Shown here: in pieces, positions 27,051-37,957 of the stretch
Position numbering within the stretch: the stretch's first letter is position 1
Layout of the letters: the number at the start of each line of letters is the position of its first letter
Origin: Cryobacterium soli
GTDB lineage: Bacteria > Actinomycetota > Actinomycetes > Actinomycetales > Microbacteriaceae
DNA: 64,000 bases
NCBI RefSeq assembly: GCF_003611035.1
Contig: NZ_CP030033.1
Span: forward strand, 2,542,001 to 2,606,000
Direction: 5' to 3'
Program-made: the position numbers and the translations under genes
The notes under the pieces: model-generated
Seen by the model: only the letters and a program-made list of their open reading frames with translations
Databases searched by the model: none
What the model was told of the DNA's origin: nothing

Positions 27051-27683
27051 TTACCTCACTGTGGAGTCGAGCTTGGCCAGCTCGAGGTTCAAGTTGAGCA
27101 CATTCACGGTCGGTTCGCCGAGATAACCGAGGTCGCGTCCCTGTACGAGCGAGTCGACGAGTGCGCTCACCTCGGCCTCCGGCAGGTCGCGGGCGGCGGC
27201 GACCCTGGCCACCTGCAGGCGGGCGTACGCCGGGCTGATCTGCGGGTCGAGGCCCGAGGCGGATGCGGTGACCGCGTCGGCGGGGATCTCCGAACGGCTG
27301 ACGCCGTCGAGCTTCTCGATCGCGGTCTGCCGGTCGCCGATGGCCTGGATCAGGTCGGGGTTCTCCGGGCCCCAGTTGCTGCCGCTGGATGCCGCGGCGT
27401 CGTAGCCGTCGCCGGCGGCGGAGGGACGGGACTGGAACCATTCGGGCAGGGCGTTGCCGTCGGCGTCCGTGAAGGACTGCCCGATCAGGCTCGACCCCAC
27501 GACCGTGCCGTCGGCGCTGTGCACGAGCGACCCGTTGGCCTGCGCGGGCAGGGCCACCTGGCCCACCACGGTGATGGCCAGCGGGTAGGCGATGCCGAGC
27601 ACGACGGTGAAGACGAGCATGGCCTTGAGGGCCACCCAGTAGGGCCGGCTGAGGGGGCCGGTGCGGGGGCGGGAGGCGTTCAT
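27051..27683 (-). CDS. kdpC: K+-transporting ATPase subunit KdpC
   Basis: A 210-aa single-pass membrane subunit that stabilises the KdpFABC pump and assists ATP binding. One N-terminal helix (about residues 20-45) is followed by an external domain with GSSLIGQSF, PEWFQSRPSA, GSNWGPENPDL and SGLDPQISPAYA, all KdpC hallmarks. It lies 75 bases after kdpB and 3 bases before kdpD. Confidence 0.96.
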   Translation of the reverse strand: MNASRPRTGPLSRPYWVALKAMLVFTVVLGIAYPLAITVVGQVALPAQANGSLVHSADGTVVGSSLIGQSFTDADGNALPEWFQSRPSAAGDGYDAAASSGSNWGPENPDLIQAIGDRQTAIEKLDGVSRSEIPADAVTASASGLDPQISPAYARLQVARVAAARDLPEAEVSALVDSLVQGRDLGYLGEPTVNVLNLNLELAKLDSTVR

Positions 27684-27758
27684 GGGAGCAAGGTCCGTTC
27701 TGTGTGGCGCTCAAGGATTGGGCGCACGAGGTGAGGAAGAGGGAAGGAGGTCATGGCC

Positions 27759-29966
27759 CTAGAACCCGGGTAGCAGCGACACGACGAGGTCGATGAGCTT
27801 GATGCCCAGGAACGGGGCGATCACCCCGCCGAGACCGTAGATGAGCAGGTTGCGGCCCAGGATGCTCGACGCGCTCGCCGGGCGGTAGCGCACCCCGCGC
27901 AGCGCCAGCGGGATCAGCGCCACGATGATGATGGCGTTGAAGATGATCGCCGAGAGGATCGCCGACGCCGGTGAACTCAGCTGCATGATGTTGAGCACCG
28001 CGAGCCCGGGGAACACCCCGGCGAACATGGCCGGGATGATGGCGAAGTACTTGGCCACGTCGTTCGCGATGGAGAACGTGGTGAGCGCCCCGCGGGTGAT
28101 CAGCAGTTGCTTGCCGATCCGCACGATGTCGATGAGCTTGGTGGGGTCCGAGTCGAGGTCGACCATGTTGCCGGCCTCCTTCGCGGCGGAGGTGCCGGTG
28201 TTCATCGCCACGCCCACGTCGGCCTGCGCCAGGGCCGGGGCGTCGTTGGTGCCGTCGCCGGTCATCGCCACGAGGTTGCCGCCCTCCTGTTCCCGGCGGA
28301 TCAGCGCGAGCTTGTCCTCCGGAGTGGCCTCGGCGAGGAAGTCGTCGACGCCGGCCTCGGCCGCGATGGTGGTGGCGGTGAGGGCGTTGTCGCCGGTGAC
28401 CATGATGGTGCGGATGCCCATCGAGCGGAGCTCGGCGAAACGCTCCTTGATGCCCTCCTTGACGATGTCCTTGAGGTAGACCACCCCGAGAACGGTGCGC
28501 TCGCCGAGGTCGGCGGCAGCCGTGCCGGCCGCAACGGATGTGCCGGTCGCGGCTGTACCCAGGGCCACGACGAGCGGAGTGCCGCCGAGCCGGGAGATGC
28601 GTTCCACCTCGGCGGTGAGCTCGGCCAGCACGGTGTCGGGCACGGGCCCCGCCTCGCCGACCCAGGCGAGCACGGCCGAGCCGGCGCCCTTGCGGATCTG
28701 GCCTCCCGCGGCCAGGTCGATGCCGCTCATGCGGGTCTGCGCGGTGAACGGCACAATGTCACCGGCCAGGGTGTCGGGCCGGTGGAATCCCCGCTCCGCG
28801 GCAAGGTCCACGATCGACTTGCCCTCCGGGGTGGGGTCGCTGAGCGAGGAGAGGGCGGCGGCCCGCACCAGCTCGGCCTCGGTCACCCCGGTCAGCGGGG
28901 CGAACTCGCGGGCCTGCCGGTTGCCGTAGGTGATGGTGCCGGTCTTGTCGAGCAGCAGGATGGTGACGTCACCGGCCGCCTCCACGGCTCGGCCCGACAT
29001 GGCCAGCACGTTCCGCTGCACGAGCCGGTCCATGCCGGCGATGCCGATCGCCGAGAGCAGCGCGCCGATCGTGGTGGGGATCAGGCAGACCAGCAGGGCC
29101 ACGAGCACGGGCAGGCTCACCGTCGCCGCGGAGTAGCTGGCGATCGGATTGAGGGTGAGCACCACCACGAGGAACACGATCGACAGGCTGGCGAGCAGGA
29201 TGTTCAGCGCCAGCTCGTTGGGCGTCTTCTGCCGGGCGGCTCCCTCGACGAGGGCGATCATGCGGTCGACGAAGGTTTCGCCGGGTTTGCTCGTGATGCG
29301 CACCACGATGCGGTCGGACAGCACCCGGGTGCCGCCGGTGACGGCGCTGCGGTCGCCGCCGGATTCCCGCACGACGGGAGCGGATTCCCCCGTGATCGCG
29401 GATTCGTCGATCGAGGCGATGCCCCAGACGATGTCCCCGTCGCCGGGGACCAGCTCGCCGGCGACGACGATGACGGTGTCGCCCAGGGTGAGGTCGGCCG
29501 AGGAGATCGTGCGCACCGACGCGCCCTGGGCGCCGGGGTTGGTGTCGGCCTGGTAATCGAGCACCTGGGTGGCGCTGGTGCTCGTGCGGGTCTGCCGCAG
29601 GCTGTCGGCCTGGGCCTTGCCGCGGCCCTCGGCCACGGACTCGGCCAGGTTGGCGAAGATCACGGTGAGCCAGAGCCACACCGCGATGCCCCAGGTGAAT
29701 GAACCGGGCACGGCGGAGCCGCCGGACTCGCCCGGGCCGCCGAGGAACGGCTCGGCCACGGCGAGCAGGGTGGTGAGCACCGCCCCGATCTCGACGATGA
29801 ACATCACGGGGTTGCGCCACATCAGGCGCGGGTCGAGCTTGCGCGCGGCCCCAGGAAGCGCGGCCAGCAGTTGCGCGGCGCTGATCGTCTTCTGGGGCGT
29901 GGACGAGTGCGGTGTGGGGCGCTGGTCAGGGGCGACCGATTTTGGGGTATTGGACAGTGTGGTCAT
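27759..29966 (-). CDS. kdpB: K+-transporting ATPase subunit KdpB
   Basis: The 735-aa P-type ATPase subunit that powers potassium uptake. TGES lies at 192-195 (actuator), the phosphorylated D340 is in DKTGT, and [18 protein letters not shown] marks the hinge. Seven membrane helices are as expected. An N-terminal tail of about 40 residues, rich in Thr/Ser/Pro, is longer than in E. coli KdpB. The start lies 3 bases after the kdpA stop. Confidence 0.97.
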   Translation of the reverse strand: MTTLSNTPKSVAPDQRPTPHSSTPQKTISAAQLLAALPGAARKLDPRLMWRNPVMFIVEIGAVLTTLLAVAEPFLGGPGESGGSAVPGSFTWGIAVWLWLTVIFANLAESVAEGRGKAQADSLRQTRTSTSATQVLDYQADTNPGAQGASVRTISSADLTLGDTVIVVAGELVPGDGDIVWGIASIDESAITGESAPVVRESGGDRSAVTGGTRVLSDRIVVRITSKPGETFVDRMIALVEGAARQKTPNELALNILLASLSIVFLVVVLTLNPIASYSAATVSLPVLVALLVCLIPTTIGALLSAIGIAGMDRLVQRNVLAMSGRAVEAAGDVTILLLDKTGTITYGNRQAREFAPLTGVTEAELVRAAALSSLSDPTPEGKSIVDLAAERGFHRPDTLAGDIVPFTAQTRMSGIDLAAGGQIRKGAGSAVLAWVGEAGPVPDTVLAELTAEVERISRLGGTPLVVALGTAATGTSVAAGTAAADLGERTVLGVVYLKDIVKEGIKERFAELRSMGIRTIMVTGDNALTATTIAAEAGVDDFLAEATPEDKLALIRREQEGGNLVAMTGDGTNDAPALAQADVGVAMNTGTSAAKEAGNMVDLDSDPTKLIDIVRIGKQLLITRGALTTFSIANDVAKYFAIIPAMFAGVFPGLAVLNIMQLSSPASAILSAIIFNAIIIVALIPLALRGVRYRPASASSILGRNLLIYGLGGVIAPFLGIKLIDLVVSLLPGF

Positions 29967-29969
29967 GGC

Positions 29970-31643
29970 TTACTGCAGCCCTTCCGCCAGGGGACCCAGC
30001 GCGAGTACGGGGAAATAGGTGAGGGCGGTGATGATGAGCGTCACGCCGATGAGCAGGCCCACGAACTGGGGCCGGTTGGTGGGCAGGGTGCCCGCGGTGG
30101 CCGGCACCCGGTCCTGCGCGGCGAAGGAGCCGGCCAGGGCCAGCACGAACACCATCGGCAGGAACCGACCGAGCAGCATCACCACACCGAGAGCCGTGTT
30201 GAACCAGGGCGTGTTGGCGGTAAGGCCGGCGAACGCCGAACCATTGTTATTGGCCGCGGAGGTGAAGGCGTACAACACCTCGGAGAAGCCGTGCAGGCCG
30301 GGGTTCCAGATCGACGTGGTCTCCACATCCGCCCGAATCACTGGGATGGCGAAGGACAGCGCGGTGCCCAGCAGCACCAGGGTCGGCGTGATCAGGATGT
30401 ACAGGCTGGCGAGCTTGATCTCGCGCGGGCCGATCTTCTTGCCCAGGTACTCCGGGGTGCGGCCCACCAGCAGGCCGGCCACGAAGACCGCGATCACGGC
30501 GAGGATCAGCATGCCGTAGAGGCCGGAGCCGACTCCGCCGGGGGCGACCTCGCCGAGCATCATGTTGAGCATCGGCATCATGCCGCCCAGCGCCGTGTAC
30601 GAGTCGTGCATGGAGTTCACCGCGCCGGTGGAGGTGAGGGTGGAGGTCGTGGCGAACAGGGTGGATCCCCAGATGCCGAACCGGGTCTCTTTGCCCTCCA
30701 TGGCGCCGCCGGCCAGGCCCGGCGCGGTGCCGGCGCCGCCCAGTTCGAACAGGGTGAGCGCCGTGAGCGAGACGACGAAGATCGTGGCCATGGTGGCCAG
30801 AATCGCGTAGCCCTGGCGCTTGTCGCCCACCAGGGTACCGAAGGTGCGCGGCAGGCTGAACGGGATCGCCAGCATCAGCACGATCTGGAACAGGCTGGTC
30901 CAGGCGGTCGGGTTCTCGAACGGATGCGCCGAGTTGGCGTTGAAGAACCCGCCGCCGTTGGTGCCGAGCTCCTTGATCGCCTCCTGGGAGGCCACCGGAC
31001 CGCCCGGGATCGACTGGGTGGCACCGCTGAGGGTGCTCACGTCGGTGAATCCGGTGACGTTCTGGATCACGCCGCCGGCCAGCAGCACGATCGCGCCGAT
31101 CACCGCCAGCGGCAGCAGCAGACGCAGCACGCCGCGGGTGAGGTCCACCCAGAAGTTGCCGATGGTGCCGGAGCGGCGCAGCATCAGGCCGCGCACGAGC
31201 GCGATGGCCACGGCCATGCCCACGGCGGCCGAGACGAAGTTCTGCGCCGCGAGCCCGGTGAGCTGCACCGTGTAGCCCAGGGTCACATCGGGGGAGTACG
31301 ACTGCCAGTTGGTGTTGGTGACGAACGACGCGGCGGTGTTGAAGGAGAGCCCCTCGGGCACCGCGGGGAAGCCCAGCGAATACGGCAGAACGGCCTGGGC
31401 GCGCTGGATCGCGTAGACGAGCAGCACCCCCACGAGGGAGAACGCGAGCACGCCGCGCAGGTAGGCCGACCAGGTCTGCTCGCCGCGGGGATCCACGCCG
31501 ATCAGCCGGTAGAAACCGCGTTCAACGGCGAGGTGCTTGCGCGAGGAGTAGATGGTTGCCATGTAGTCGCCGAGCGGACGGTAGATGACCGCGAGCACGG
31601 CCACGAGAGTGAGGGCCTGCAGAATGCCCAGCCAGACCGGCAC
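29970..31643 (-). CDS. kdpA: K+-transporting ATPase subunit KdpA
   Basis: The 557-aa channel-like subunit that selects potassium, with about 10 helices and four pseudo-repeats of the selectivity filter (for example [11 protein letters not shown] and [16 protein letters not shown]). The GTG start at 31643 is chosen because the KdpA family starts [13 protein letters not shown] here and GGAG lies 8 bases upstream; the open frame upstream is a shadow over kdpF. It overlaps the kdpF stop by one base. Confidence 0.97.
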   Translation of the reverse strand: MPVWLGILQALTLVAVLAVIYRPLGDYMATIYSSRKHLAVERGFYRLIGVDPRGEQTWSAYLRGVLAFSLVGVLLVYAIQRAQAVLPYSLGFPAVPEGLSFNTAASFVTNTNWQSYSPDVTLGYTVQLTGLAAQNFVSAAVGMAVAIALVRGLMLRRSGTIGNFWVDLTRGVLRLLLPLAVIGAIVLLAGGVIQNVTGFTDVSTLSGATQSIPGGPVASQEAIKELGTNGGGFFNANSAHPFENPTAWTSLFQIVLMLAIPFSLPRTFGTLVGDKRQGYAILATMATIFVVSLTALTLFELGGAGTAPGLAGGAMEGKETRFGIWGSTLFATTSTLTSTGAVNSMHDSYTALGGMMPMLNMMLGEVAPGGVGSGLYGMLILAVIAVFVAGLLVGRTPEYLGKKIGPREIKLASLYILITPTLVLLGTALSFAIPVIRADVETTSIWNPGLHGFSEVLYAFTSAANNNGSAFAGLTANTPWFNTALGVVMLLGRFLPMVFVLALAGSFAAQDRVPATAGTLPTNRPQFVGLLIGVTLIITALTYFPVLALGPLAEGLQ

Positions 31644-31732
31644 TAGAACCGCTCCGGTTTCGCGAGGGCGAAAACCAGGTAACCGATGGCGGCCACGGCG
31701 AGCACCGCGGCGACGACGTTGAAGACGATCAC
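31643..31732 (-). CDS. kdpF: K+-transporting ATPase small subunit KdpF
   Basis: A 29-aa single-helix peptide ([11 protein letters not shown] at the start, [13 protein letters not shown] at the end; written with GTG as Met). The closing Leu-x-Lys-Pro-Glu-Arg-Phe matches KdpF of other bacteria, which stabilises the complex at the KdpA surface. Its stop TAG shares one base with the kdpA start, and its GTG start overlaps the stop of a further tiny ORF upstream as GTGA. Confidence 0.9.
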   Translation of the reverse strand: MIVFNVVAAVLAVAAIGYLVFALAKPERF

Positions 31733-31812
31733 AGTTTGGCCACCCCCCAGGCCACCAGGGCGATGAGCGCGAACACGGCGATGACGCCGAGCACGTAGAC
31801 GATGTCGAGCAT
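31729..31812 (-). CDS. 27-aa single-helix peptide at the head of the kdp operon
   Basis: A 28-codon ORF (27 aa) encodes [20 protein letters not shown] and ends WGVAKL; it is almost wholly one hydrophobic helix. A good ribosome site (TGGAG, 7 bases before the ATG) and a GTGA overlap with kdpF indicate translation and coupling. I do not know a name for it. It resembles KdpF in size and topology but lacks the KPERF ending. It may be a second accessory peptide of the pump or a leader that couples kdpF translation. Confidence 0.75.
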   Translation of the reverse strand: MLDIVYVLGVIAVFALIALVAWGVAKL

Positions 31813-31999
31813 GCGTTCACTCCATTCATGGGCCGTCGAATTGGCGGCCGGCACGTGTGCTCCGCACGAGCACGAACTGAGTAAACACCCGCCCGGCACC
31901 GCTCACCGGAATCCTTACGAACCCCTAACGCCTCCCATCCGACGCGGTTCGCGCGGGGCAGGTTTGCGCTTGCGCGGTCGGGTCCGGTTGAGTGATCGC
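31813..31999. other. Divergent promoter region of kdp and a GNAT gene
   Basis: 187 bases. It should hold the KdpE-activated promoter on the minus strand. I see no certain -35/-10 pair or riboswitch fold in it. Confidence 0.4.
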
Positions 32000-32416
32000 A
32001 TGACGGATGCCGACTACCGCTTTTCTTCAGACACCGCCGAGATGGACCGCGCCCTCGTGCACGCCTGGCTGAGCACCGAGGCGTACTGGGCGCTGGGGCG
32101 CACGAGAGTCGTGCAGGATGCCGCGATGGACGCATCCGTGAACTTCGGTATGTTCGATGCGGCGACTGGCCGGCAGGTCGCTTACGCGCGTCTGGTCACC
32201 GACTCGGTCACCTTCGCCTGGCTCTGCGATGTGTTCGTGGACCCGGCCGTGCGCGGCAGCGGCGTGGGCGTGGCGCTCATCGAGAACGTCGCCGCGGTGC
32301 TCGACGCCCTGAACCTGCGGCGCGTGGCGCTGGCCACCTCCACCGCCCACGGTCTGTATGCCAAGTTCGGTTTCGACACCGTGGCCGCACCCGATCACTG
32401 GATGGAGCGCCGCTGA
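32000..32416 (+). CDS. GNAT-family acetyltransferase
   Basis: A 138-aa acetyl-CoA-dependent N-acetyltransferase. The acetyl-CoA loop is [20 protein letters not shown] (motif A, R/Q-x-x-G-x-G type), and the C-terminal [17 protein letters not shown] is motif B with the usual Tyr. ATG 32000 is chosen because the fold begins here and the longer open frame upstream is non-homologous. It is divergent from the kdp operon. The acceptor substrate is unknown. Confidence 0.87.
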   Translation: MTDADYRFSSDTAEMDRALVHAWLSTEAYWALGRTRVVQDAAMDASVNFGMFDAATGRQVAYARLVTDSVTFAWLCDVFVDPAVRGSGVGVALIENVAAVLDALNLRRVALATSTAHGLYAKFGFDTVAAPDHWMERR

Positions 32417-32442
32417 CGGTAGACGGTTCAGGGCAGCGAAAA

Positions 32443-32490
32443 GCCCCGGTGCCGCTCACGCTTTGGGGGAAAGGGAGCGGGCGCCGGGGC
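32443..32490. terminator. Strong hairpin after the GNAT gene
   Basis: GCCCCGGTGCCGCTC (32443-32457) pairs with the arm at 32475-32490 (GAGCGGGCGCCGGGGC) with one bulged base; CGATGTTT follows. It lies 27 bases after the GNAT stop and also downstream of the convergent lipoprotein gene. Confidence 0.6.
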
Positions 32491-32615
32491 CGATGTTTGG
32501 AGTGGGGGAACTCCGAGTACTACGGTACGCCCTCGGACCTGCGTAGAGGGTGTTCAGACTCTAAGAATCCTCTATGTGTTTGTGATGCGGAGAGCGGTTT
32601 CGCGGCGGGCGAGGC

Positions 32616-33128
32616 TCAGAGAGCGGCCCCGGCTAGGGAACCGGTGGTCTTGTCGGGGCCCATGATGAGGCAGAGGATCTCGTGGTCGCCGCCCTCCCAG
32701 CTGCCCTCGGTGGGGGAGAGGTAGTTGAAGTCCAGCGGTGCCGCCTCGCTGTAGTTCTTGCCGTAGAAGGTCTCGAACTCGGTCATGCAGCGTTCTTCGG
32801 CCACGGTCGTGATCGCGTCGGCGCCGGGGTAGGCCTCGTCGTCGCTCACGTCGAACGCGAAGTAGGCCTCGTAGTCGTGGGCGTCGGTGCAGGGAATCGC
32901 CTGGACGCTGTCGATCTGCTCGGCATCCTGGTCGTTGAAGCAGTCGCCGACGGCCAGGGTGAACACATCGGCCTTGCCGGCCTCGCTGATCTCCTGGGTC
33001 TCGGCGTCGCGGGCGGCTTCCTTGGGGAAGAGATCGGTGATCGCGCTGCAGCCCGACAGGGTGAGGGCGCCCACCGAGAAGACGGCGGCGGCGAGGAGGA
33101 CCCTCAAATGGGACGTGGTGCGGGACAT
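32616..33128 (-). CDS. Lipoprotein with septum-formation-like domain
   Basis: A 170-aa secreted lipoprotein. The signal peptide ends in LTLSGC (Cys at 27). The mature domain shows LAVGDCFND, VQAIPCTDAHDYEAYFAF, ERCMTEF and HEILCLIM: four Cys that probably form two disulfides. This pattern matches the actinobacterial Septum_form/DUF4190-associated domain; the role in division is not proven for most members. It stands alone, convergent with the GNAT gene. Confidence 0.82.
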   Translation of the reverse strand: MSRTTSHLRVLLAAAVFSVGALTLSGCSAITDLFPKEAARDAETQEISEAGKADVFTLAVGDCFNDQDAEQIDSVQAIPCTDAHDYEAYFAFDVSDDEAYPGADAITTVAEERCMTEFETFYGKNYSEAAPLDFNYLSPTEGSWEGGDHEILCLIMGPDKTTGSLAGAAL

Positions 33129-33192
33129 GGAAGTGCCTTTCGAATGGATGCGGGCACCATCGACGGCACGCGGGTCCGGGCGTGCCGAGACG

Positions 33193-33208
33193 GTGCAGAG
33201 AACTGCAC
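33193..33208. promoter_or_regulatory. Perfect 6+6 inverted repeat upstream of the lipoprotein gene
   Basis: GTGCAG (33193-33198), AGAA, CTGCAC (33203-33208). It lies 65 bases before the start of the minus-strand lipoprotein gene and could be an operator. A TATACT box on the plus strand at 33250-33255 has no gene to serve. Confidence 0.3.
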
Positions 33209-33370
33209 GCCGGCGCTCGAACCCCGAATATTGGCGCTGGCGGCGTTTCTATACTGGCCGAATTCGAAACAAAAGCGCAAGCGTCTCGGGCGCCGCAGTG
33301 GCGGCCGGCCTCAGGCTTACCCTGCCTCCGACCGCCTGCGCCGGGCCGTCTCAGGCCTCCCGCCTCACAC

Positions 33371-35413
<2,043 letters not shown>

Positions 35414-35610
35414 GATGCTCTTTCGGTCTGAAATTATTCGCACGAAGGTGCGAGAGAGTGGAAACGATATCCGGCGGATCGGCGGCGAAACTGAGAAGAA
35501 CCTGAGTCCCTTCCCTGTCGGGGGACGCTGCTAGTGTGCTGTCTCAAACAGGCGGAACGCCGGCTGAACCCTCGGCCGCCACCGTTCCCGCTGGTGATGA
35601 AGGGAATCCC

Positions 35611-36111
35611 ATGAAGGCATCCGCAGAGCTCGGCAGCAACCTCCAGTCCGTGCTCGTCGACTTGATCGAGCTTCACATTCAGGGCAAGCAGGCGCACTGG
35701 AGCGTGGTGGGCACGAACTTCCGTGACCTGCACCTGCAGCTCGACGAGATCATCGACGACGCCCGCATCTTCACCGATGAGCTGGCCGAGCGGATGCGCG
35801 CGCTCGACGCCCTGCCCGACGGACGCACCGAGACGGTCACCAAGACCACCCACCTGGCCAAGTTCCCCGCCGGCGAGGTGGACACCACCGAAACCGTGAC
35901 CTTGGTCACGGCGATGCTGACGGCAACCGTTGACAACATCCGCGAGATTCACGAGGCTGTCGACGAGGCGGACCCGGCCAGCGCGGACATCCTGAACGGC
36001 TTCATTCTGAAGCTCGAGCAGTACATCTGGATGGTCAGCGCGGAGGACCGGAAGCCCCGCAAGCCCACGGCCAAGGACTCCACCAGGCCGACCGGCAAGG
36101 CCACGGCGTAA
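35611..36111 (+). CDS. dps: Dps-family ferritin-like protein
   Basis: A 166-aa DNA-protecting, iron-storing 12-mer subunit. The ferroxidase-site motif is KQAHWSVVGTNFRDLHLQLDE with H29, H41 and D45. The C-terminal 20 residues are Lys/Thr/Pro-rich (PRKPTAKD), like the DNA-binding tails of mycobacterial and Streptomyces Dps. ATG 35611 has AAGGGAA upstream; the longer frame from 35536 is less likely. It oxidises Fe(II) with peroxide and protects DNA in stress. Confidence 0.92.
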   Translation: MKASAELGSNLQSVLVDLIELHIQGKQAHWSVVGTNFRDLHLQLDEIIDDARIFTDELAERMRALDALPDGRTETVTKTTHLAKFPAGEVDTTETVTLVTAMLTATVDNIREIHEAVDEADPASADILNGFILKLEQYIWMVSAEDRKPRKPTAKDSTRPTGKATA

Positions 36112-36191
36112 GCGATACAGCGATTCCGGACCAATCCGGCCGGTCAACGTGACGAATCACCTCGTGGCACCGTCACAGCTATGAACCCAAT

Positions 36192-36215
36192 GGTTTGAAC
36201 CTCGTGGTTCGAACC
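36192..36215. promoter_or_regulatory. Two GGTT-GAACC palindromes 14 bp apart
   Basis: GGTTTGAACC (36192-36201) and GGTTCGAACC (36206-36215, a perfect palindrome) lie about 80 bases before the SRPBCC gene. They look like a paired operator. The factor is unknown. Confidence 0.45.
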
Positions 36216-36291
36216 GAATGGCTGAGACCGTGACATCGCGGAATCTACCCTGCGGCGCTCATCCGCCGCACGAAGAGGACAGAGGAAGACG

Positions 36292-36747
36292 ATGACCCAA
36301 GTAATCGAGACCATCGACGTCGACGTTCCCGTACGCACCGCGTACAACCAGTGGACCCAGTTCGAGTCGTTCCCGCACTTCCTGGACTTCGTGCAGTCGA
36401 TCACGCAGATCGACGACACGCACACGCACTGGGTGGTCAAGATCGCCGGAGCCGAACGTGAGTTCGACGCCGTGATCACCGAGCAGCACCCCGACGAGCG
36501 GGTCGCCTGGAACAGCACCTCCGGCGAGGAGAACCACGCCGGCGTGGTCACCTTCCACAAGCTCAGCGACACGACGTCCAGGGTCACCGTGCAGTTGGAC
36601 TGGGAGGCGGAGGGCTTTCTGGAGAAGGTCGGCGCCGTCTTCGGTGTGGACGACCACGTGATCAAGAAGGACCTCAAGAACTTCAAGGAGTTCGTCGAGA
36701 ACCCGGCCAACCAGAACGACGGCTGGCGCGGCGAGGTACAGATCTAG
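36292..36747 (+). CDS. SRPBCC-family protein (polyketide-cyclase/COG5637-like)
   Basis: A 151-aa protein of the START/Bet v1 fold with a large hydrophobic pocket. The pattern VPVRTAYNQWTQFESFPHFLDFVQSITQ at the start, then HWVVKIAG, DERVAWNS and VTVQLDWEAEGFLEK, is common in stress-linked actinobacterial SRPBCC proteins. The ligand and reaction are unknown. An excellent terminator follows, so it is a single-gene unit. Its neighbour is the Dps gene. Confidence 0.85.
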   Translation: MTQVIETIDVDVPVRTAYNQWTQFESFPHFLDFVQSITQIDDTHTHWVVKIAGAEREFDAVITEQHPDERVAWNSTSGEENHAGVVTFHKLSDTTSRVTVQLDWEAEGFLEKVGAVFGVDDHVIKKDLKNFKEFVENPANQNDGWRGEVQI

Positions 36748-36764
36748 TCGCACGCGAATATCGG

Positions 36765-36794
36765 AAAGGGGCCGCACACTGTGCGGCCCCTTTT
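36765..36794 (+). terminator. Rho-independent terminator after the SRPBCC gene
   Basis: Perfect 13-base arms (AAAGGGGCCGCAC, loop ACT, GTGCGGCCCCTTT) followed by TTCC. It is the best terminator in the window. Confidence 0.92.
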
Positions 36795-36952
36795 CCTGTG
36801 CCGTACCTCGTTAAGAGGAGAAATTGATTTTAGAAGGACGGAATTGGCCAAAACGTCCTCTTTTTCGACCGATGTCCTCACAAACGGCGGCTGCCGCCCG
36901 AGTCCTGCTAGATTTCGGCCACGACCACGGGTGGCGACGAGCGGGGGCTCTC

Positions 36953-37411
36953 TTGCAACGCAGGACGAAGACCGGACCGGCCAGGGTGGCTGGGCTGCTG
37001 GTCGCCGGAGTGGCCGTGGCGCTCTCGGGATGTGCCGCAGGCACTGCCAATCCCCATATCGGTGCCGTGCTGGACACTCCTAGGGAGGCGGAGGATGCCT
37101 GGCCCGTGGACACCGAAGACCTCGATATCGATCTGGACTCGAGCCGGCTCGTGGGAACGCTCGATCACGTGGACTACTTCGTGGCGTCCTACTCTGATGC
37201 GGACACGGATGACGGCGTCTGTCTGCTGCTCTCGGGCCCCGACGGCCACTTCGTGGCCGCGTGCAGCCCCAGCGAGAGTGGGATGTCGATGTTCGGCATC
37301 GGAGTGGGGAGCGCCCGTGTCTCTGCCGACATCGTGACGTATCCAGCCTCGGCCGGGTGGGTGCAACTCACCGACTTCCTCCTGGTGAACCCCGGCGCCT
37401 CCACACCCTGA
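36953..37411 (+). CDS. Hypothetical lipoprotein
   Basis: A lipoprotein of about 152 aa. Starting at TTG 36953 gives a normal lipoprotein signal (MQRRTKTGPARVAGLLVAGVAVALSGC); longer readings (ATG 36872, TTG 36824) would place over 40 extra residues before it. The mature part is acidic (DTEDLDIDLDSSRLVG), with VCLLLSGPDGHFVAACSP in the middle. I do not recognise a family. It converges with the DUF5655 gene. Confidence 0.65.
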   Translation: MQRRTKTGPARVAGLLVAGVAVALSGCAAGTANPHIGAVLDTPREAEDAWPVDTEDLDIDLDSSRLVGTLDHVDYFVASYSDADTDDGVCLLLSGPDGHFVAACSPSESGMSMFGIGVGSARVSADIVTYPASAGWVQLTDFLLVNPGASTP

Positions 37412-37420
37412 CGATGAGGA

Positions 37421-37801
37421 TCAGCCGGCTTTGGACCAGGCCTCCCGCAGGCAGTCCAGCACGGCCGGTTCGAGGTCCGACATCCGGCGCAGCTCGAGGT
37501 GGTGCATGAAGTGGTTGAGGGTGGGTTCCACCACTTCCTTCCAGCGCGGTGACGTGTCGAACCGGTCCAGGTCGATGGTGAGCACGAGCGGGGCGACGGC
37601 GCCGGAGAGGAACTGCCCGGGCAACCAGGTCCACGCGAACGAGCGGCTGCGGCGGAACGCGACCTGGCTTTTGGTGACCCGCATCTCGGTCGGTCCGATC
37701 CGGAGGAGGGCCGAGCGCACGGCGTCGAAGAGGGGGCGGGCCAGCGGATCGCGCCCGGCGAAAAACTGTTCGAGCGGAATGGGTTTACCGACTGCGGTCA
37801 T
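37421..37801 (-). CDS. DUF5655-type protein
   Basis: A 126-aa soluble protein resembling DUF5655, with MRVTKSQVAFRRSRSFAWTW, then PLVLTIDL, then a C-terminal NHFMHHLELRRMSDLEPAVLDCLREAW. The family sometimes follows DUF4287 or other small domains, and its function is unknown. It is a single gene with ATG at 37801. It is divergent from the MMPL transporter gene, 156 bases away. Confidence 0.75.
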   Translation of the reverse strand: MTAVGKPIPLEQFFAGRDPLARPLFDAVRSALLRIGPTEMRVTKSQVAFRRSRSFAWTWLPGQFLSGAVAPLVLTIDLDRFDTSPRWKEVVEPTLNHFMHHLELRRMSDLEPAVLDCLREAWSKAG

Positions 37802-37957
37802 GTGCAGCAGGGTAGCCCCGTCGACCCGATGCCGGGCGGGAGCGCTGCGACGGGAGTAGTTTGGCAGCGGTACGACCGTCAGCGGGTATGCGGGGATGCG
37901 CGTTCACAAGCCGAGGAAGGCCATGGGATGCCGAGGTACACCGAGGAATGACCCGTC

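Noticed and set aside
25677..27734. Long plus-strand open frame opposite kdpD/kdpC
   Set aside because: Shadow of the Kdp genes with typical low-complexity Arg/Gly/His composition.
31813..31999. c-di-AMP or potassium riboswitch before kdp
   Set aside because: No conserved ydaO- or ykkC-type motif is recognisable in the leader of about 120 bases.
32417..32615. Possible small RNA gene after the GNAT gene
   Set aside because: Only a hairpin is seen; no promoter or conserved structure can be supported.
36192..36215. tRNA T-arm-like GGTTCGAACC
   Set aside because: No acceptor stem, anticodon arm or CCA-compatible end can be built around it.
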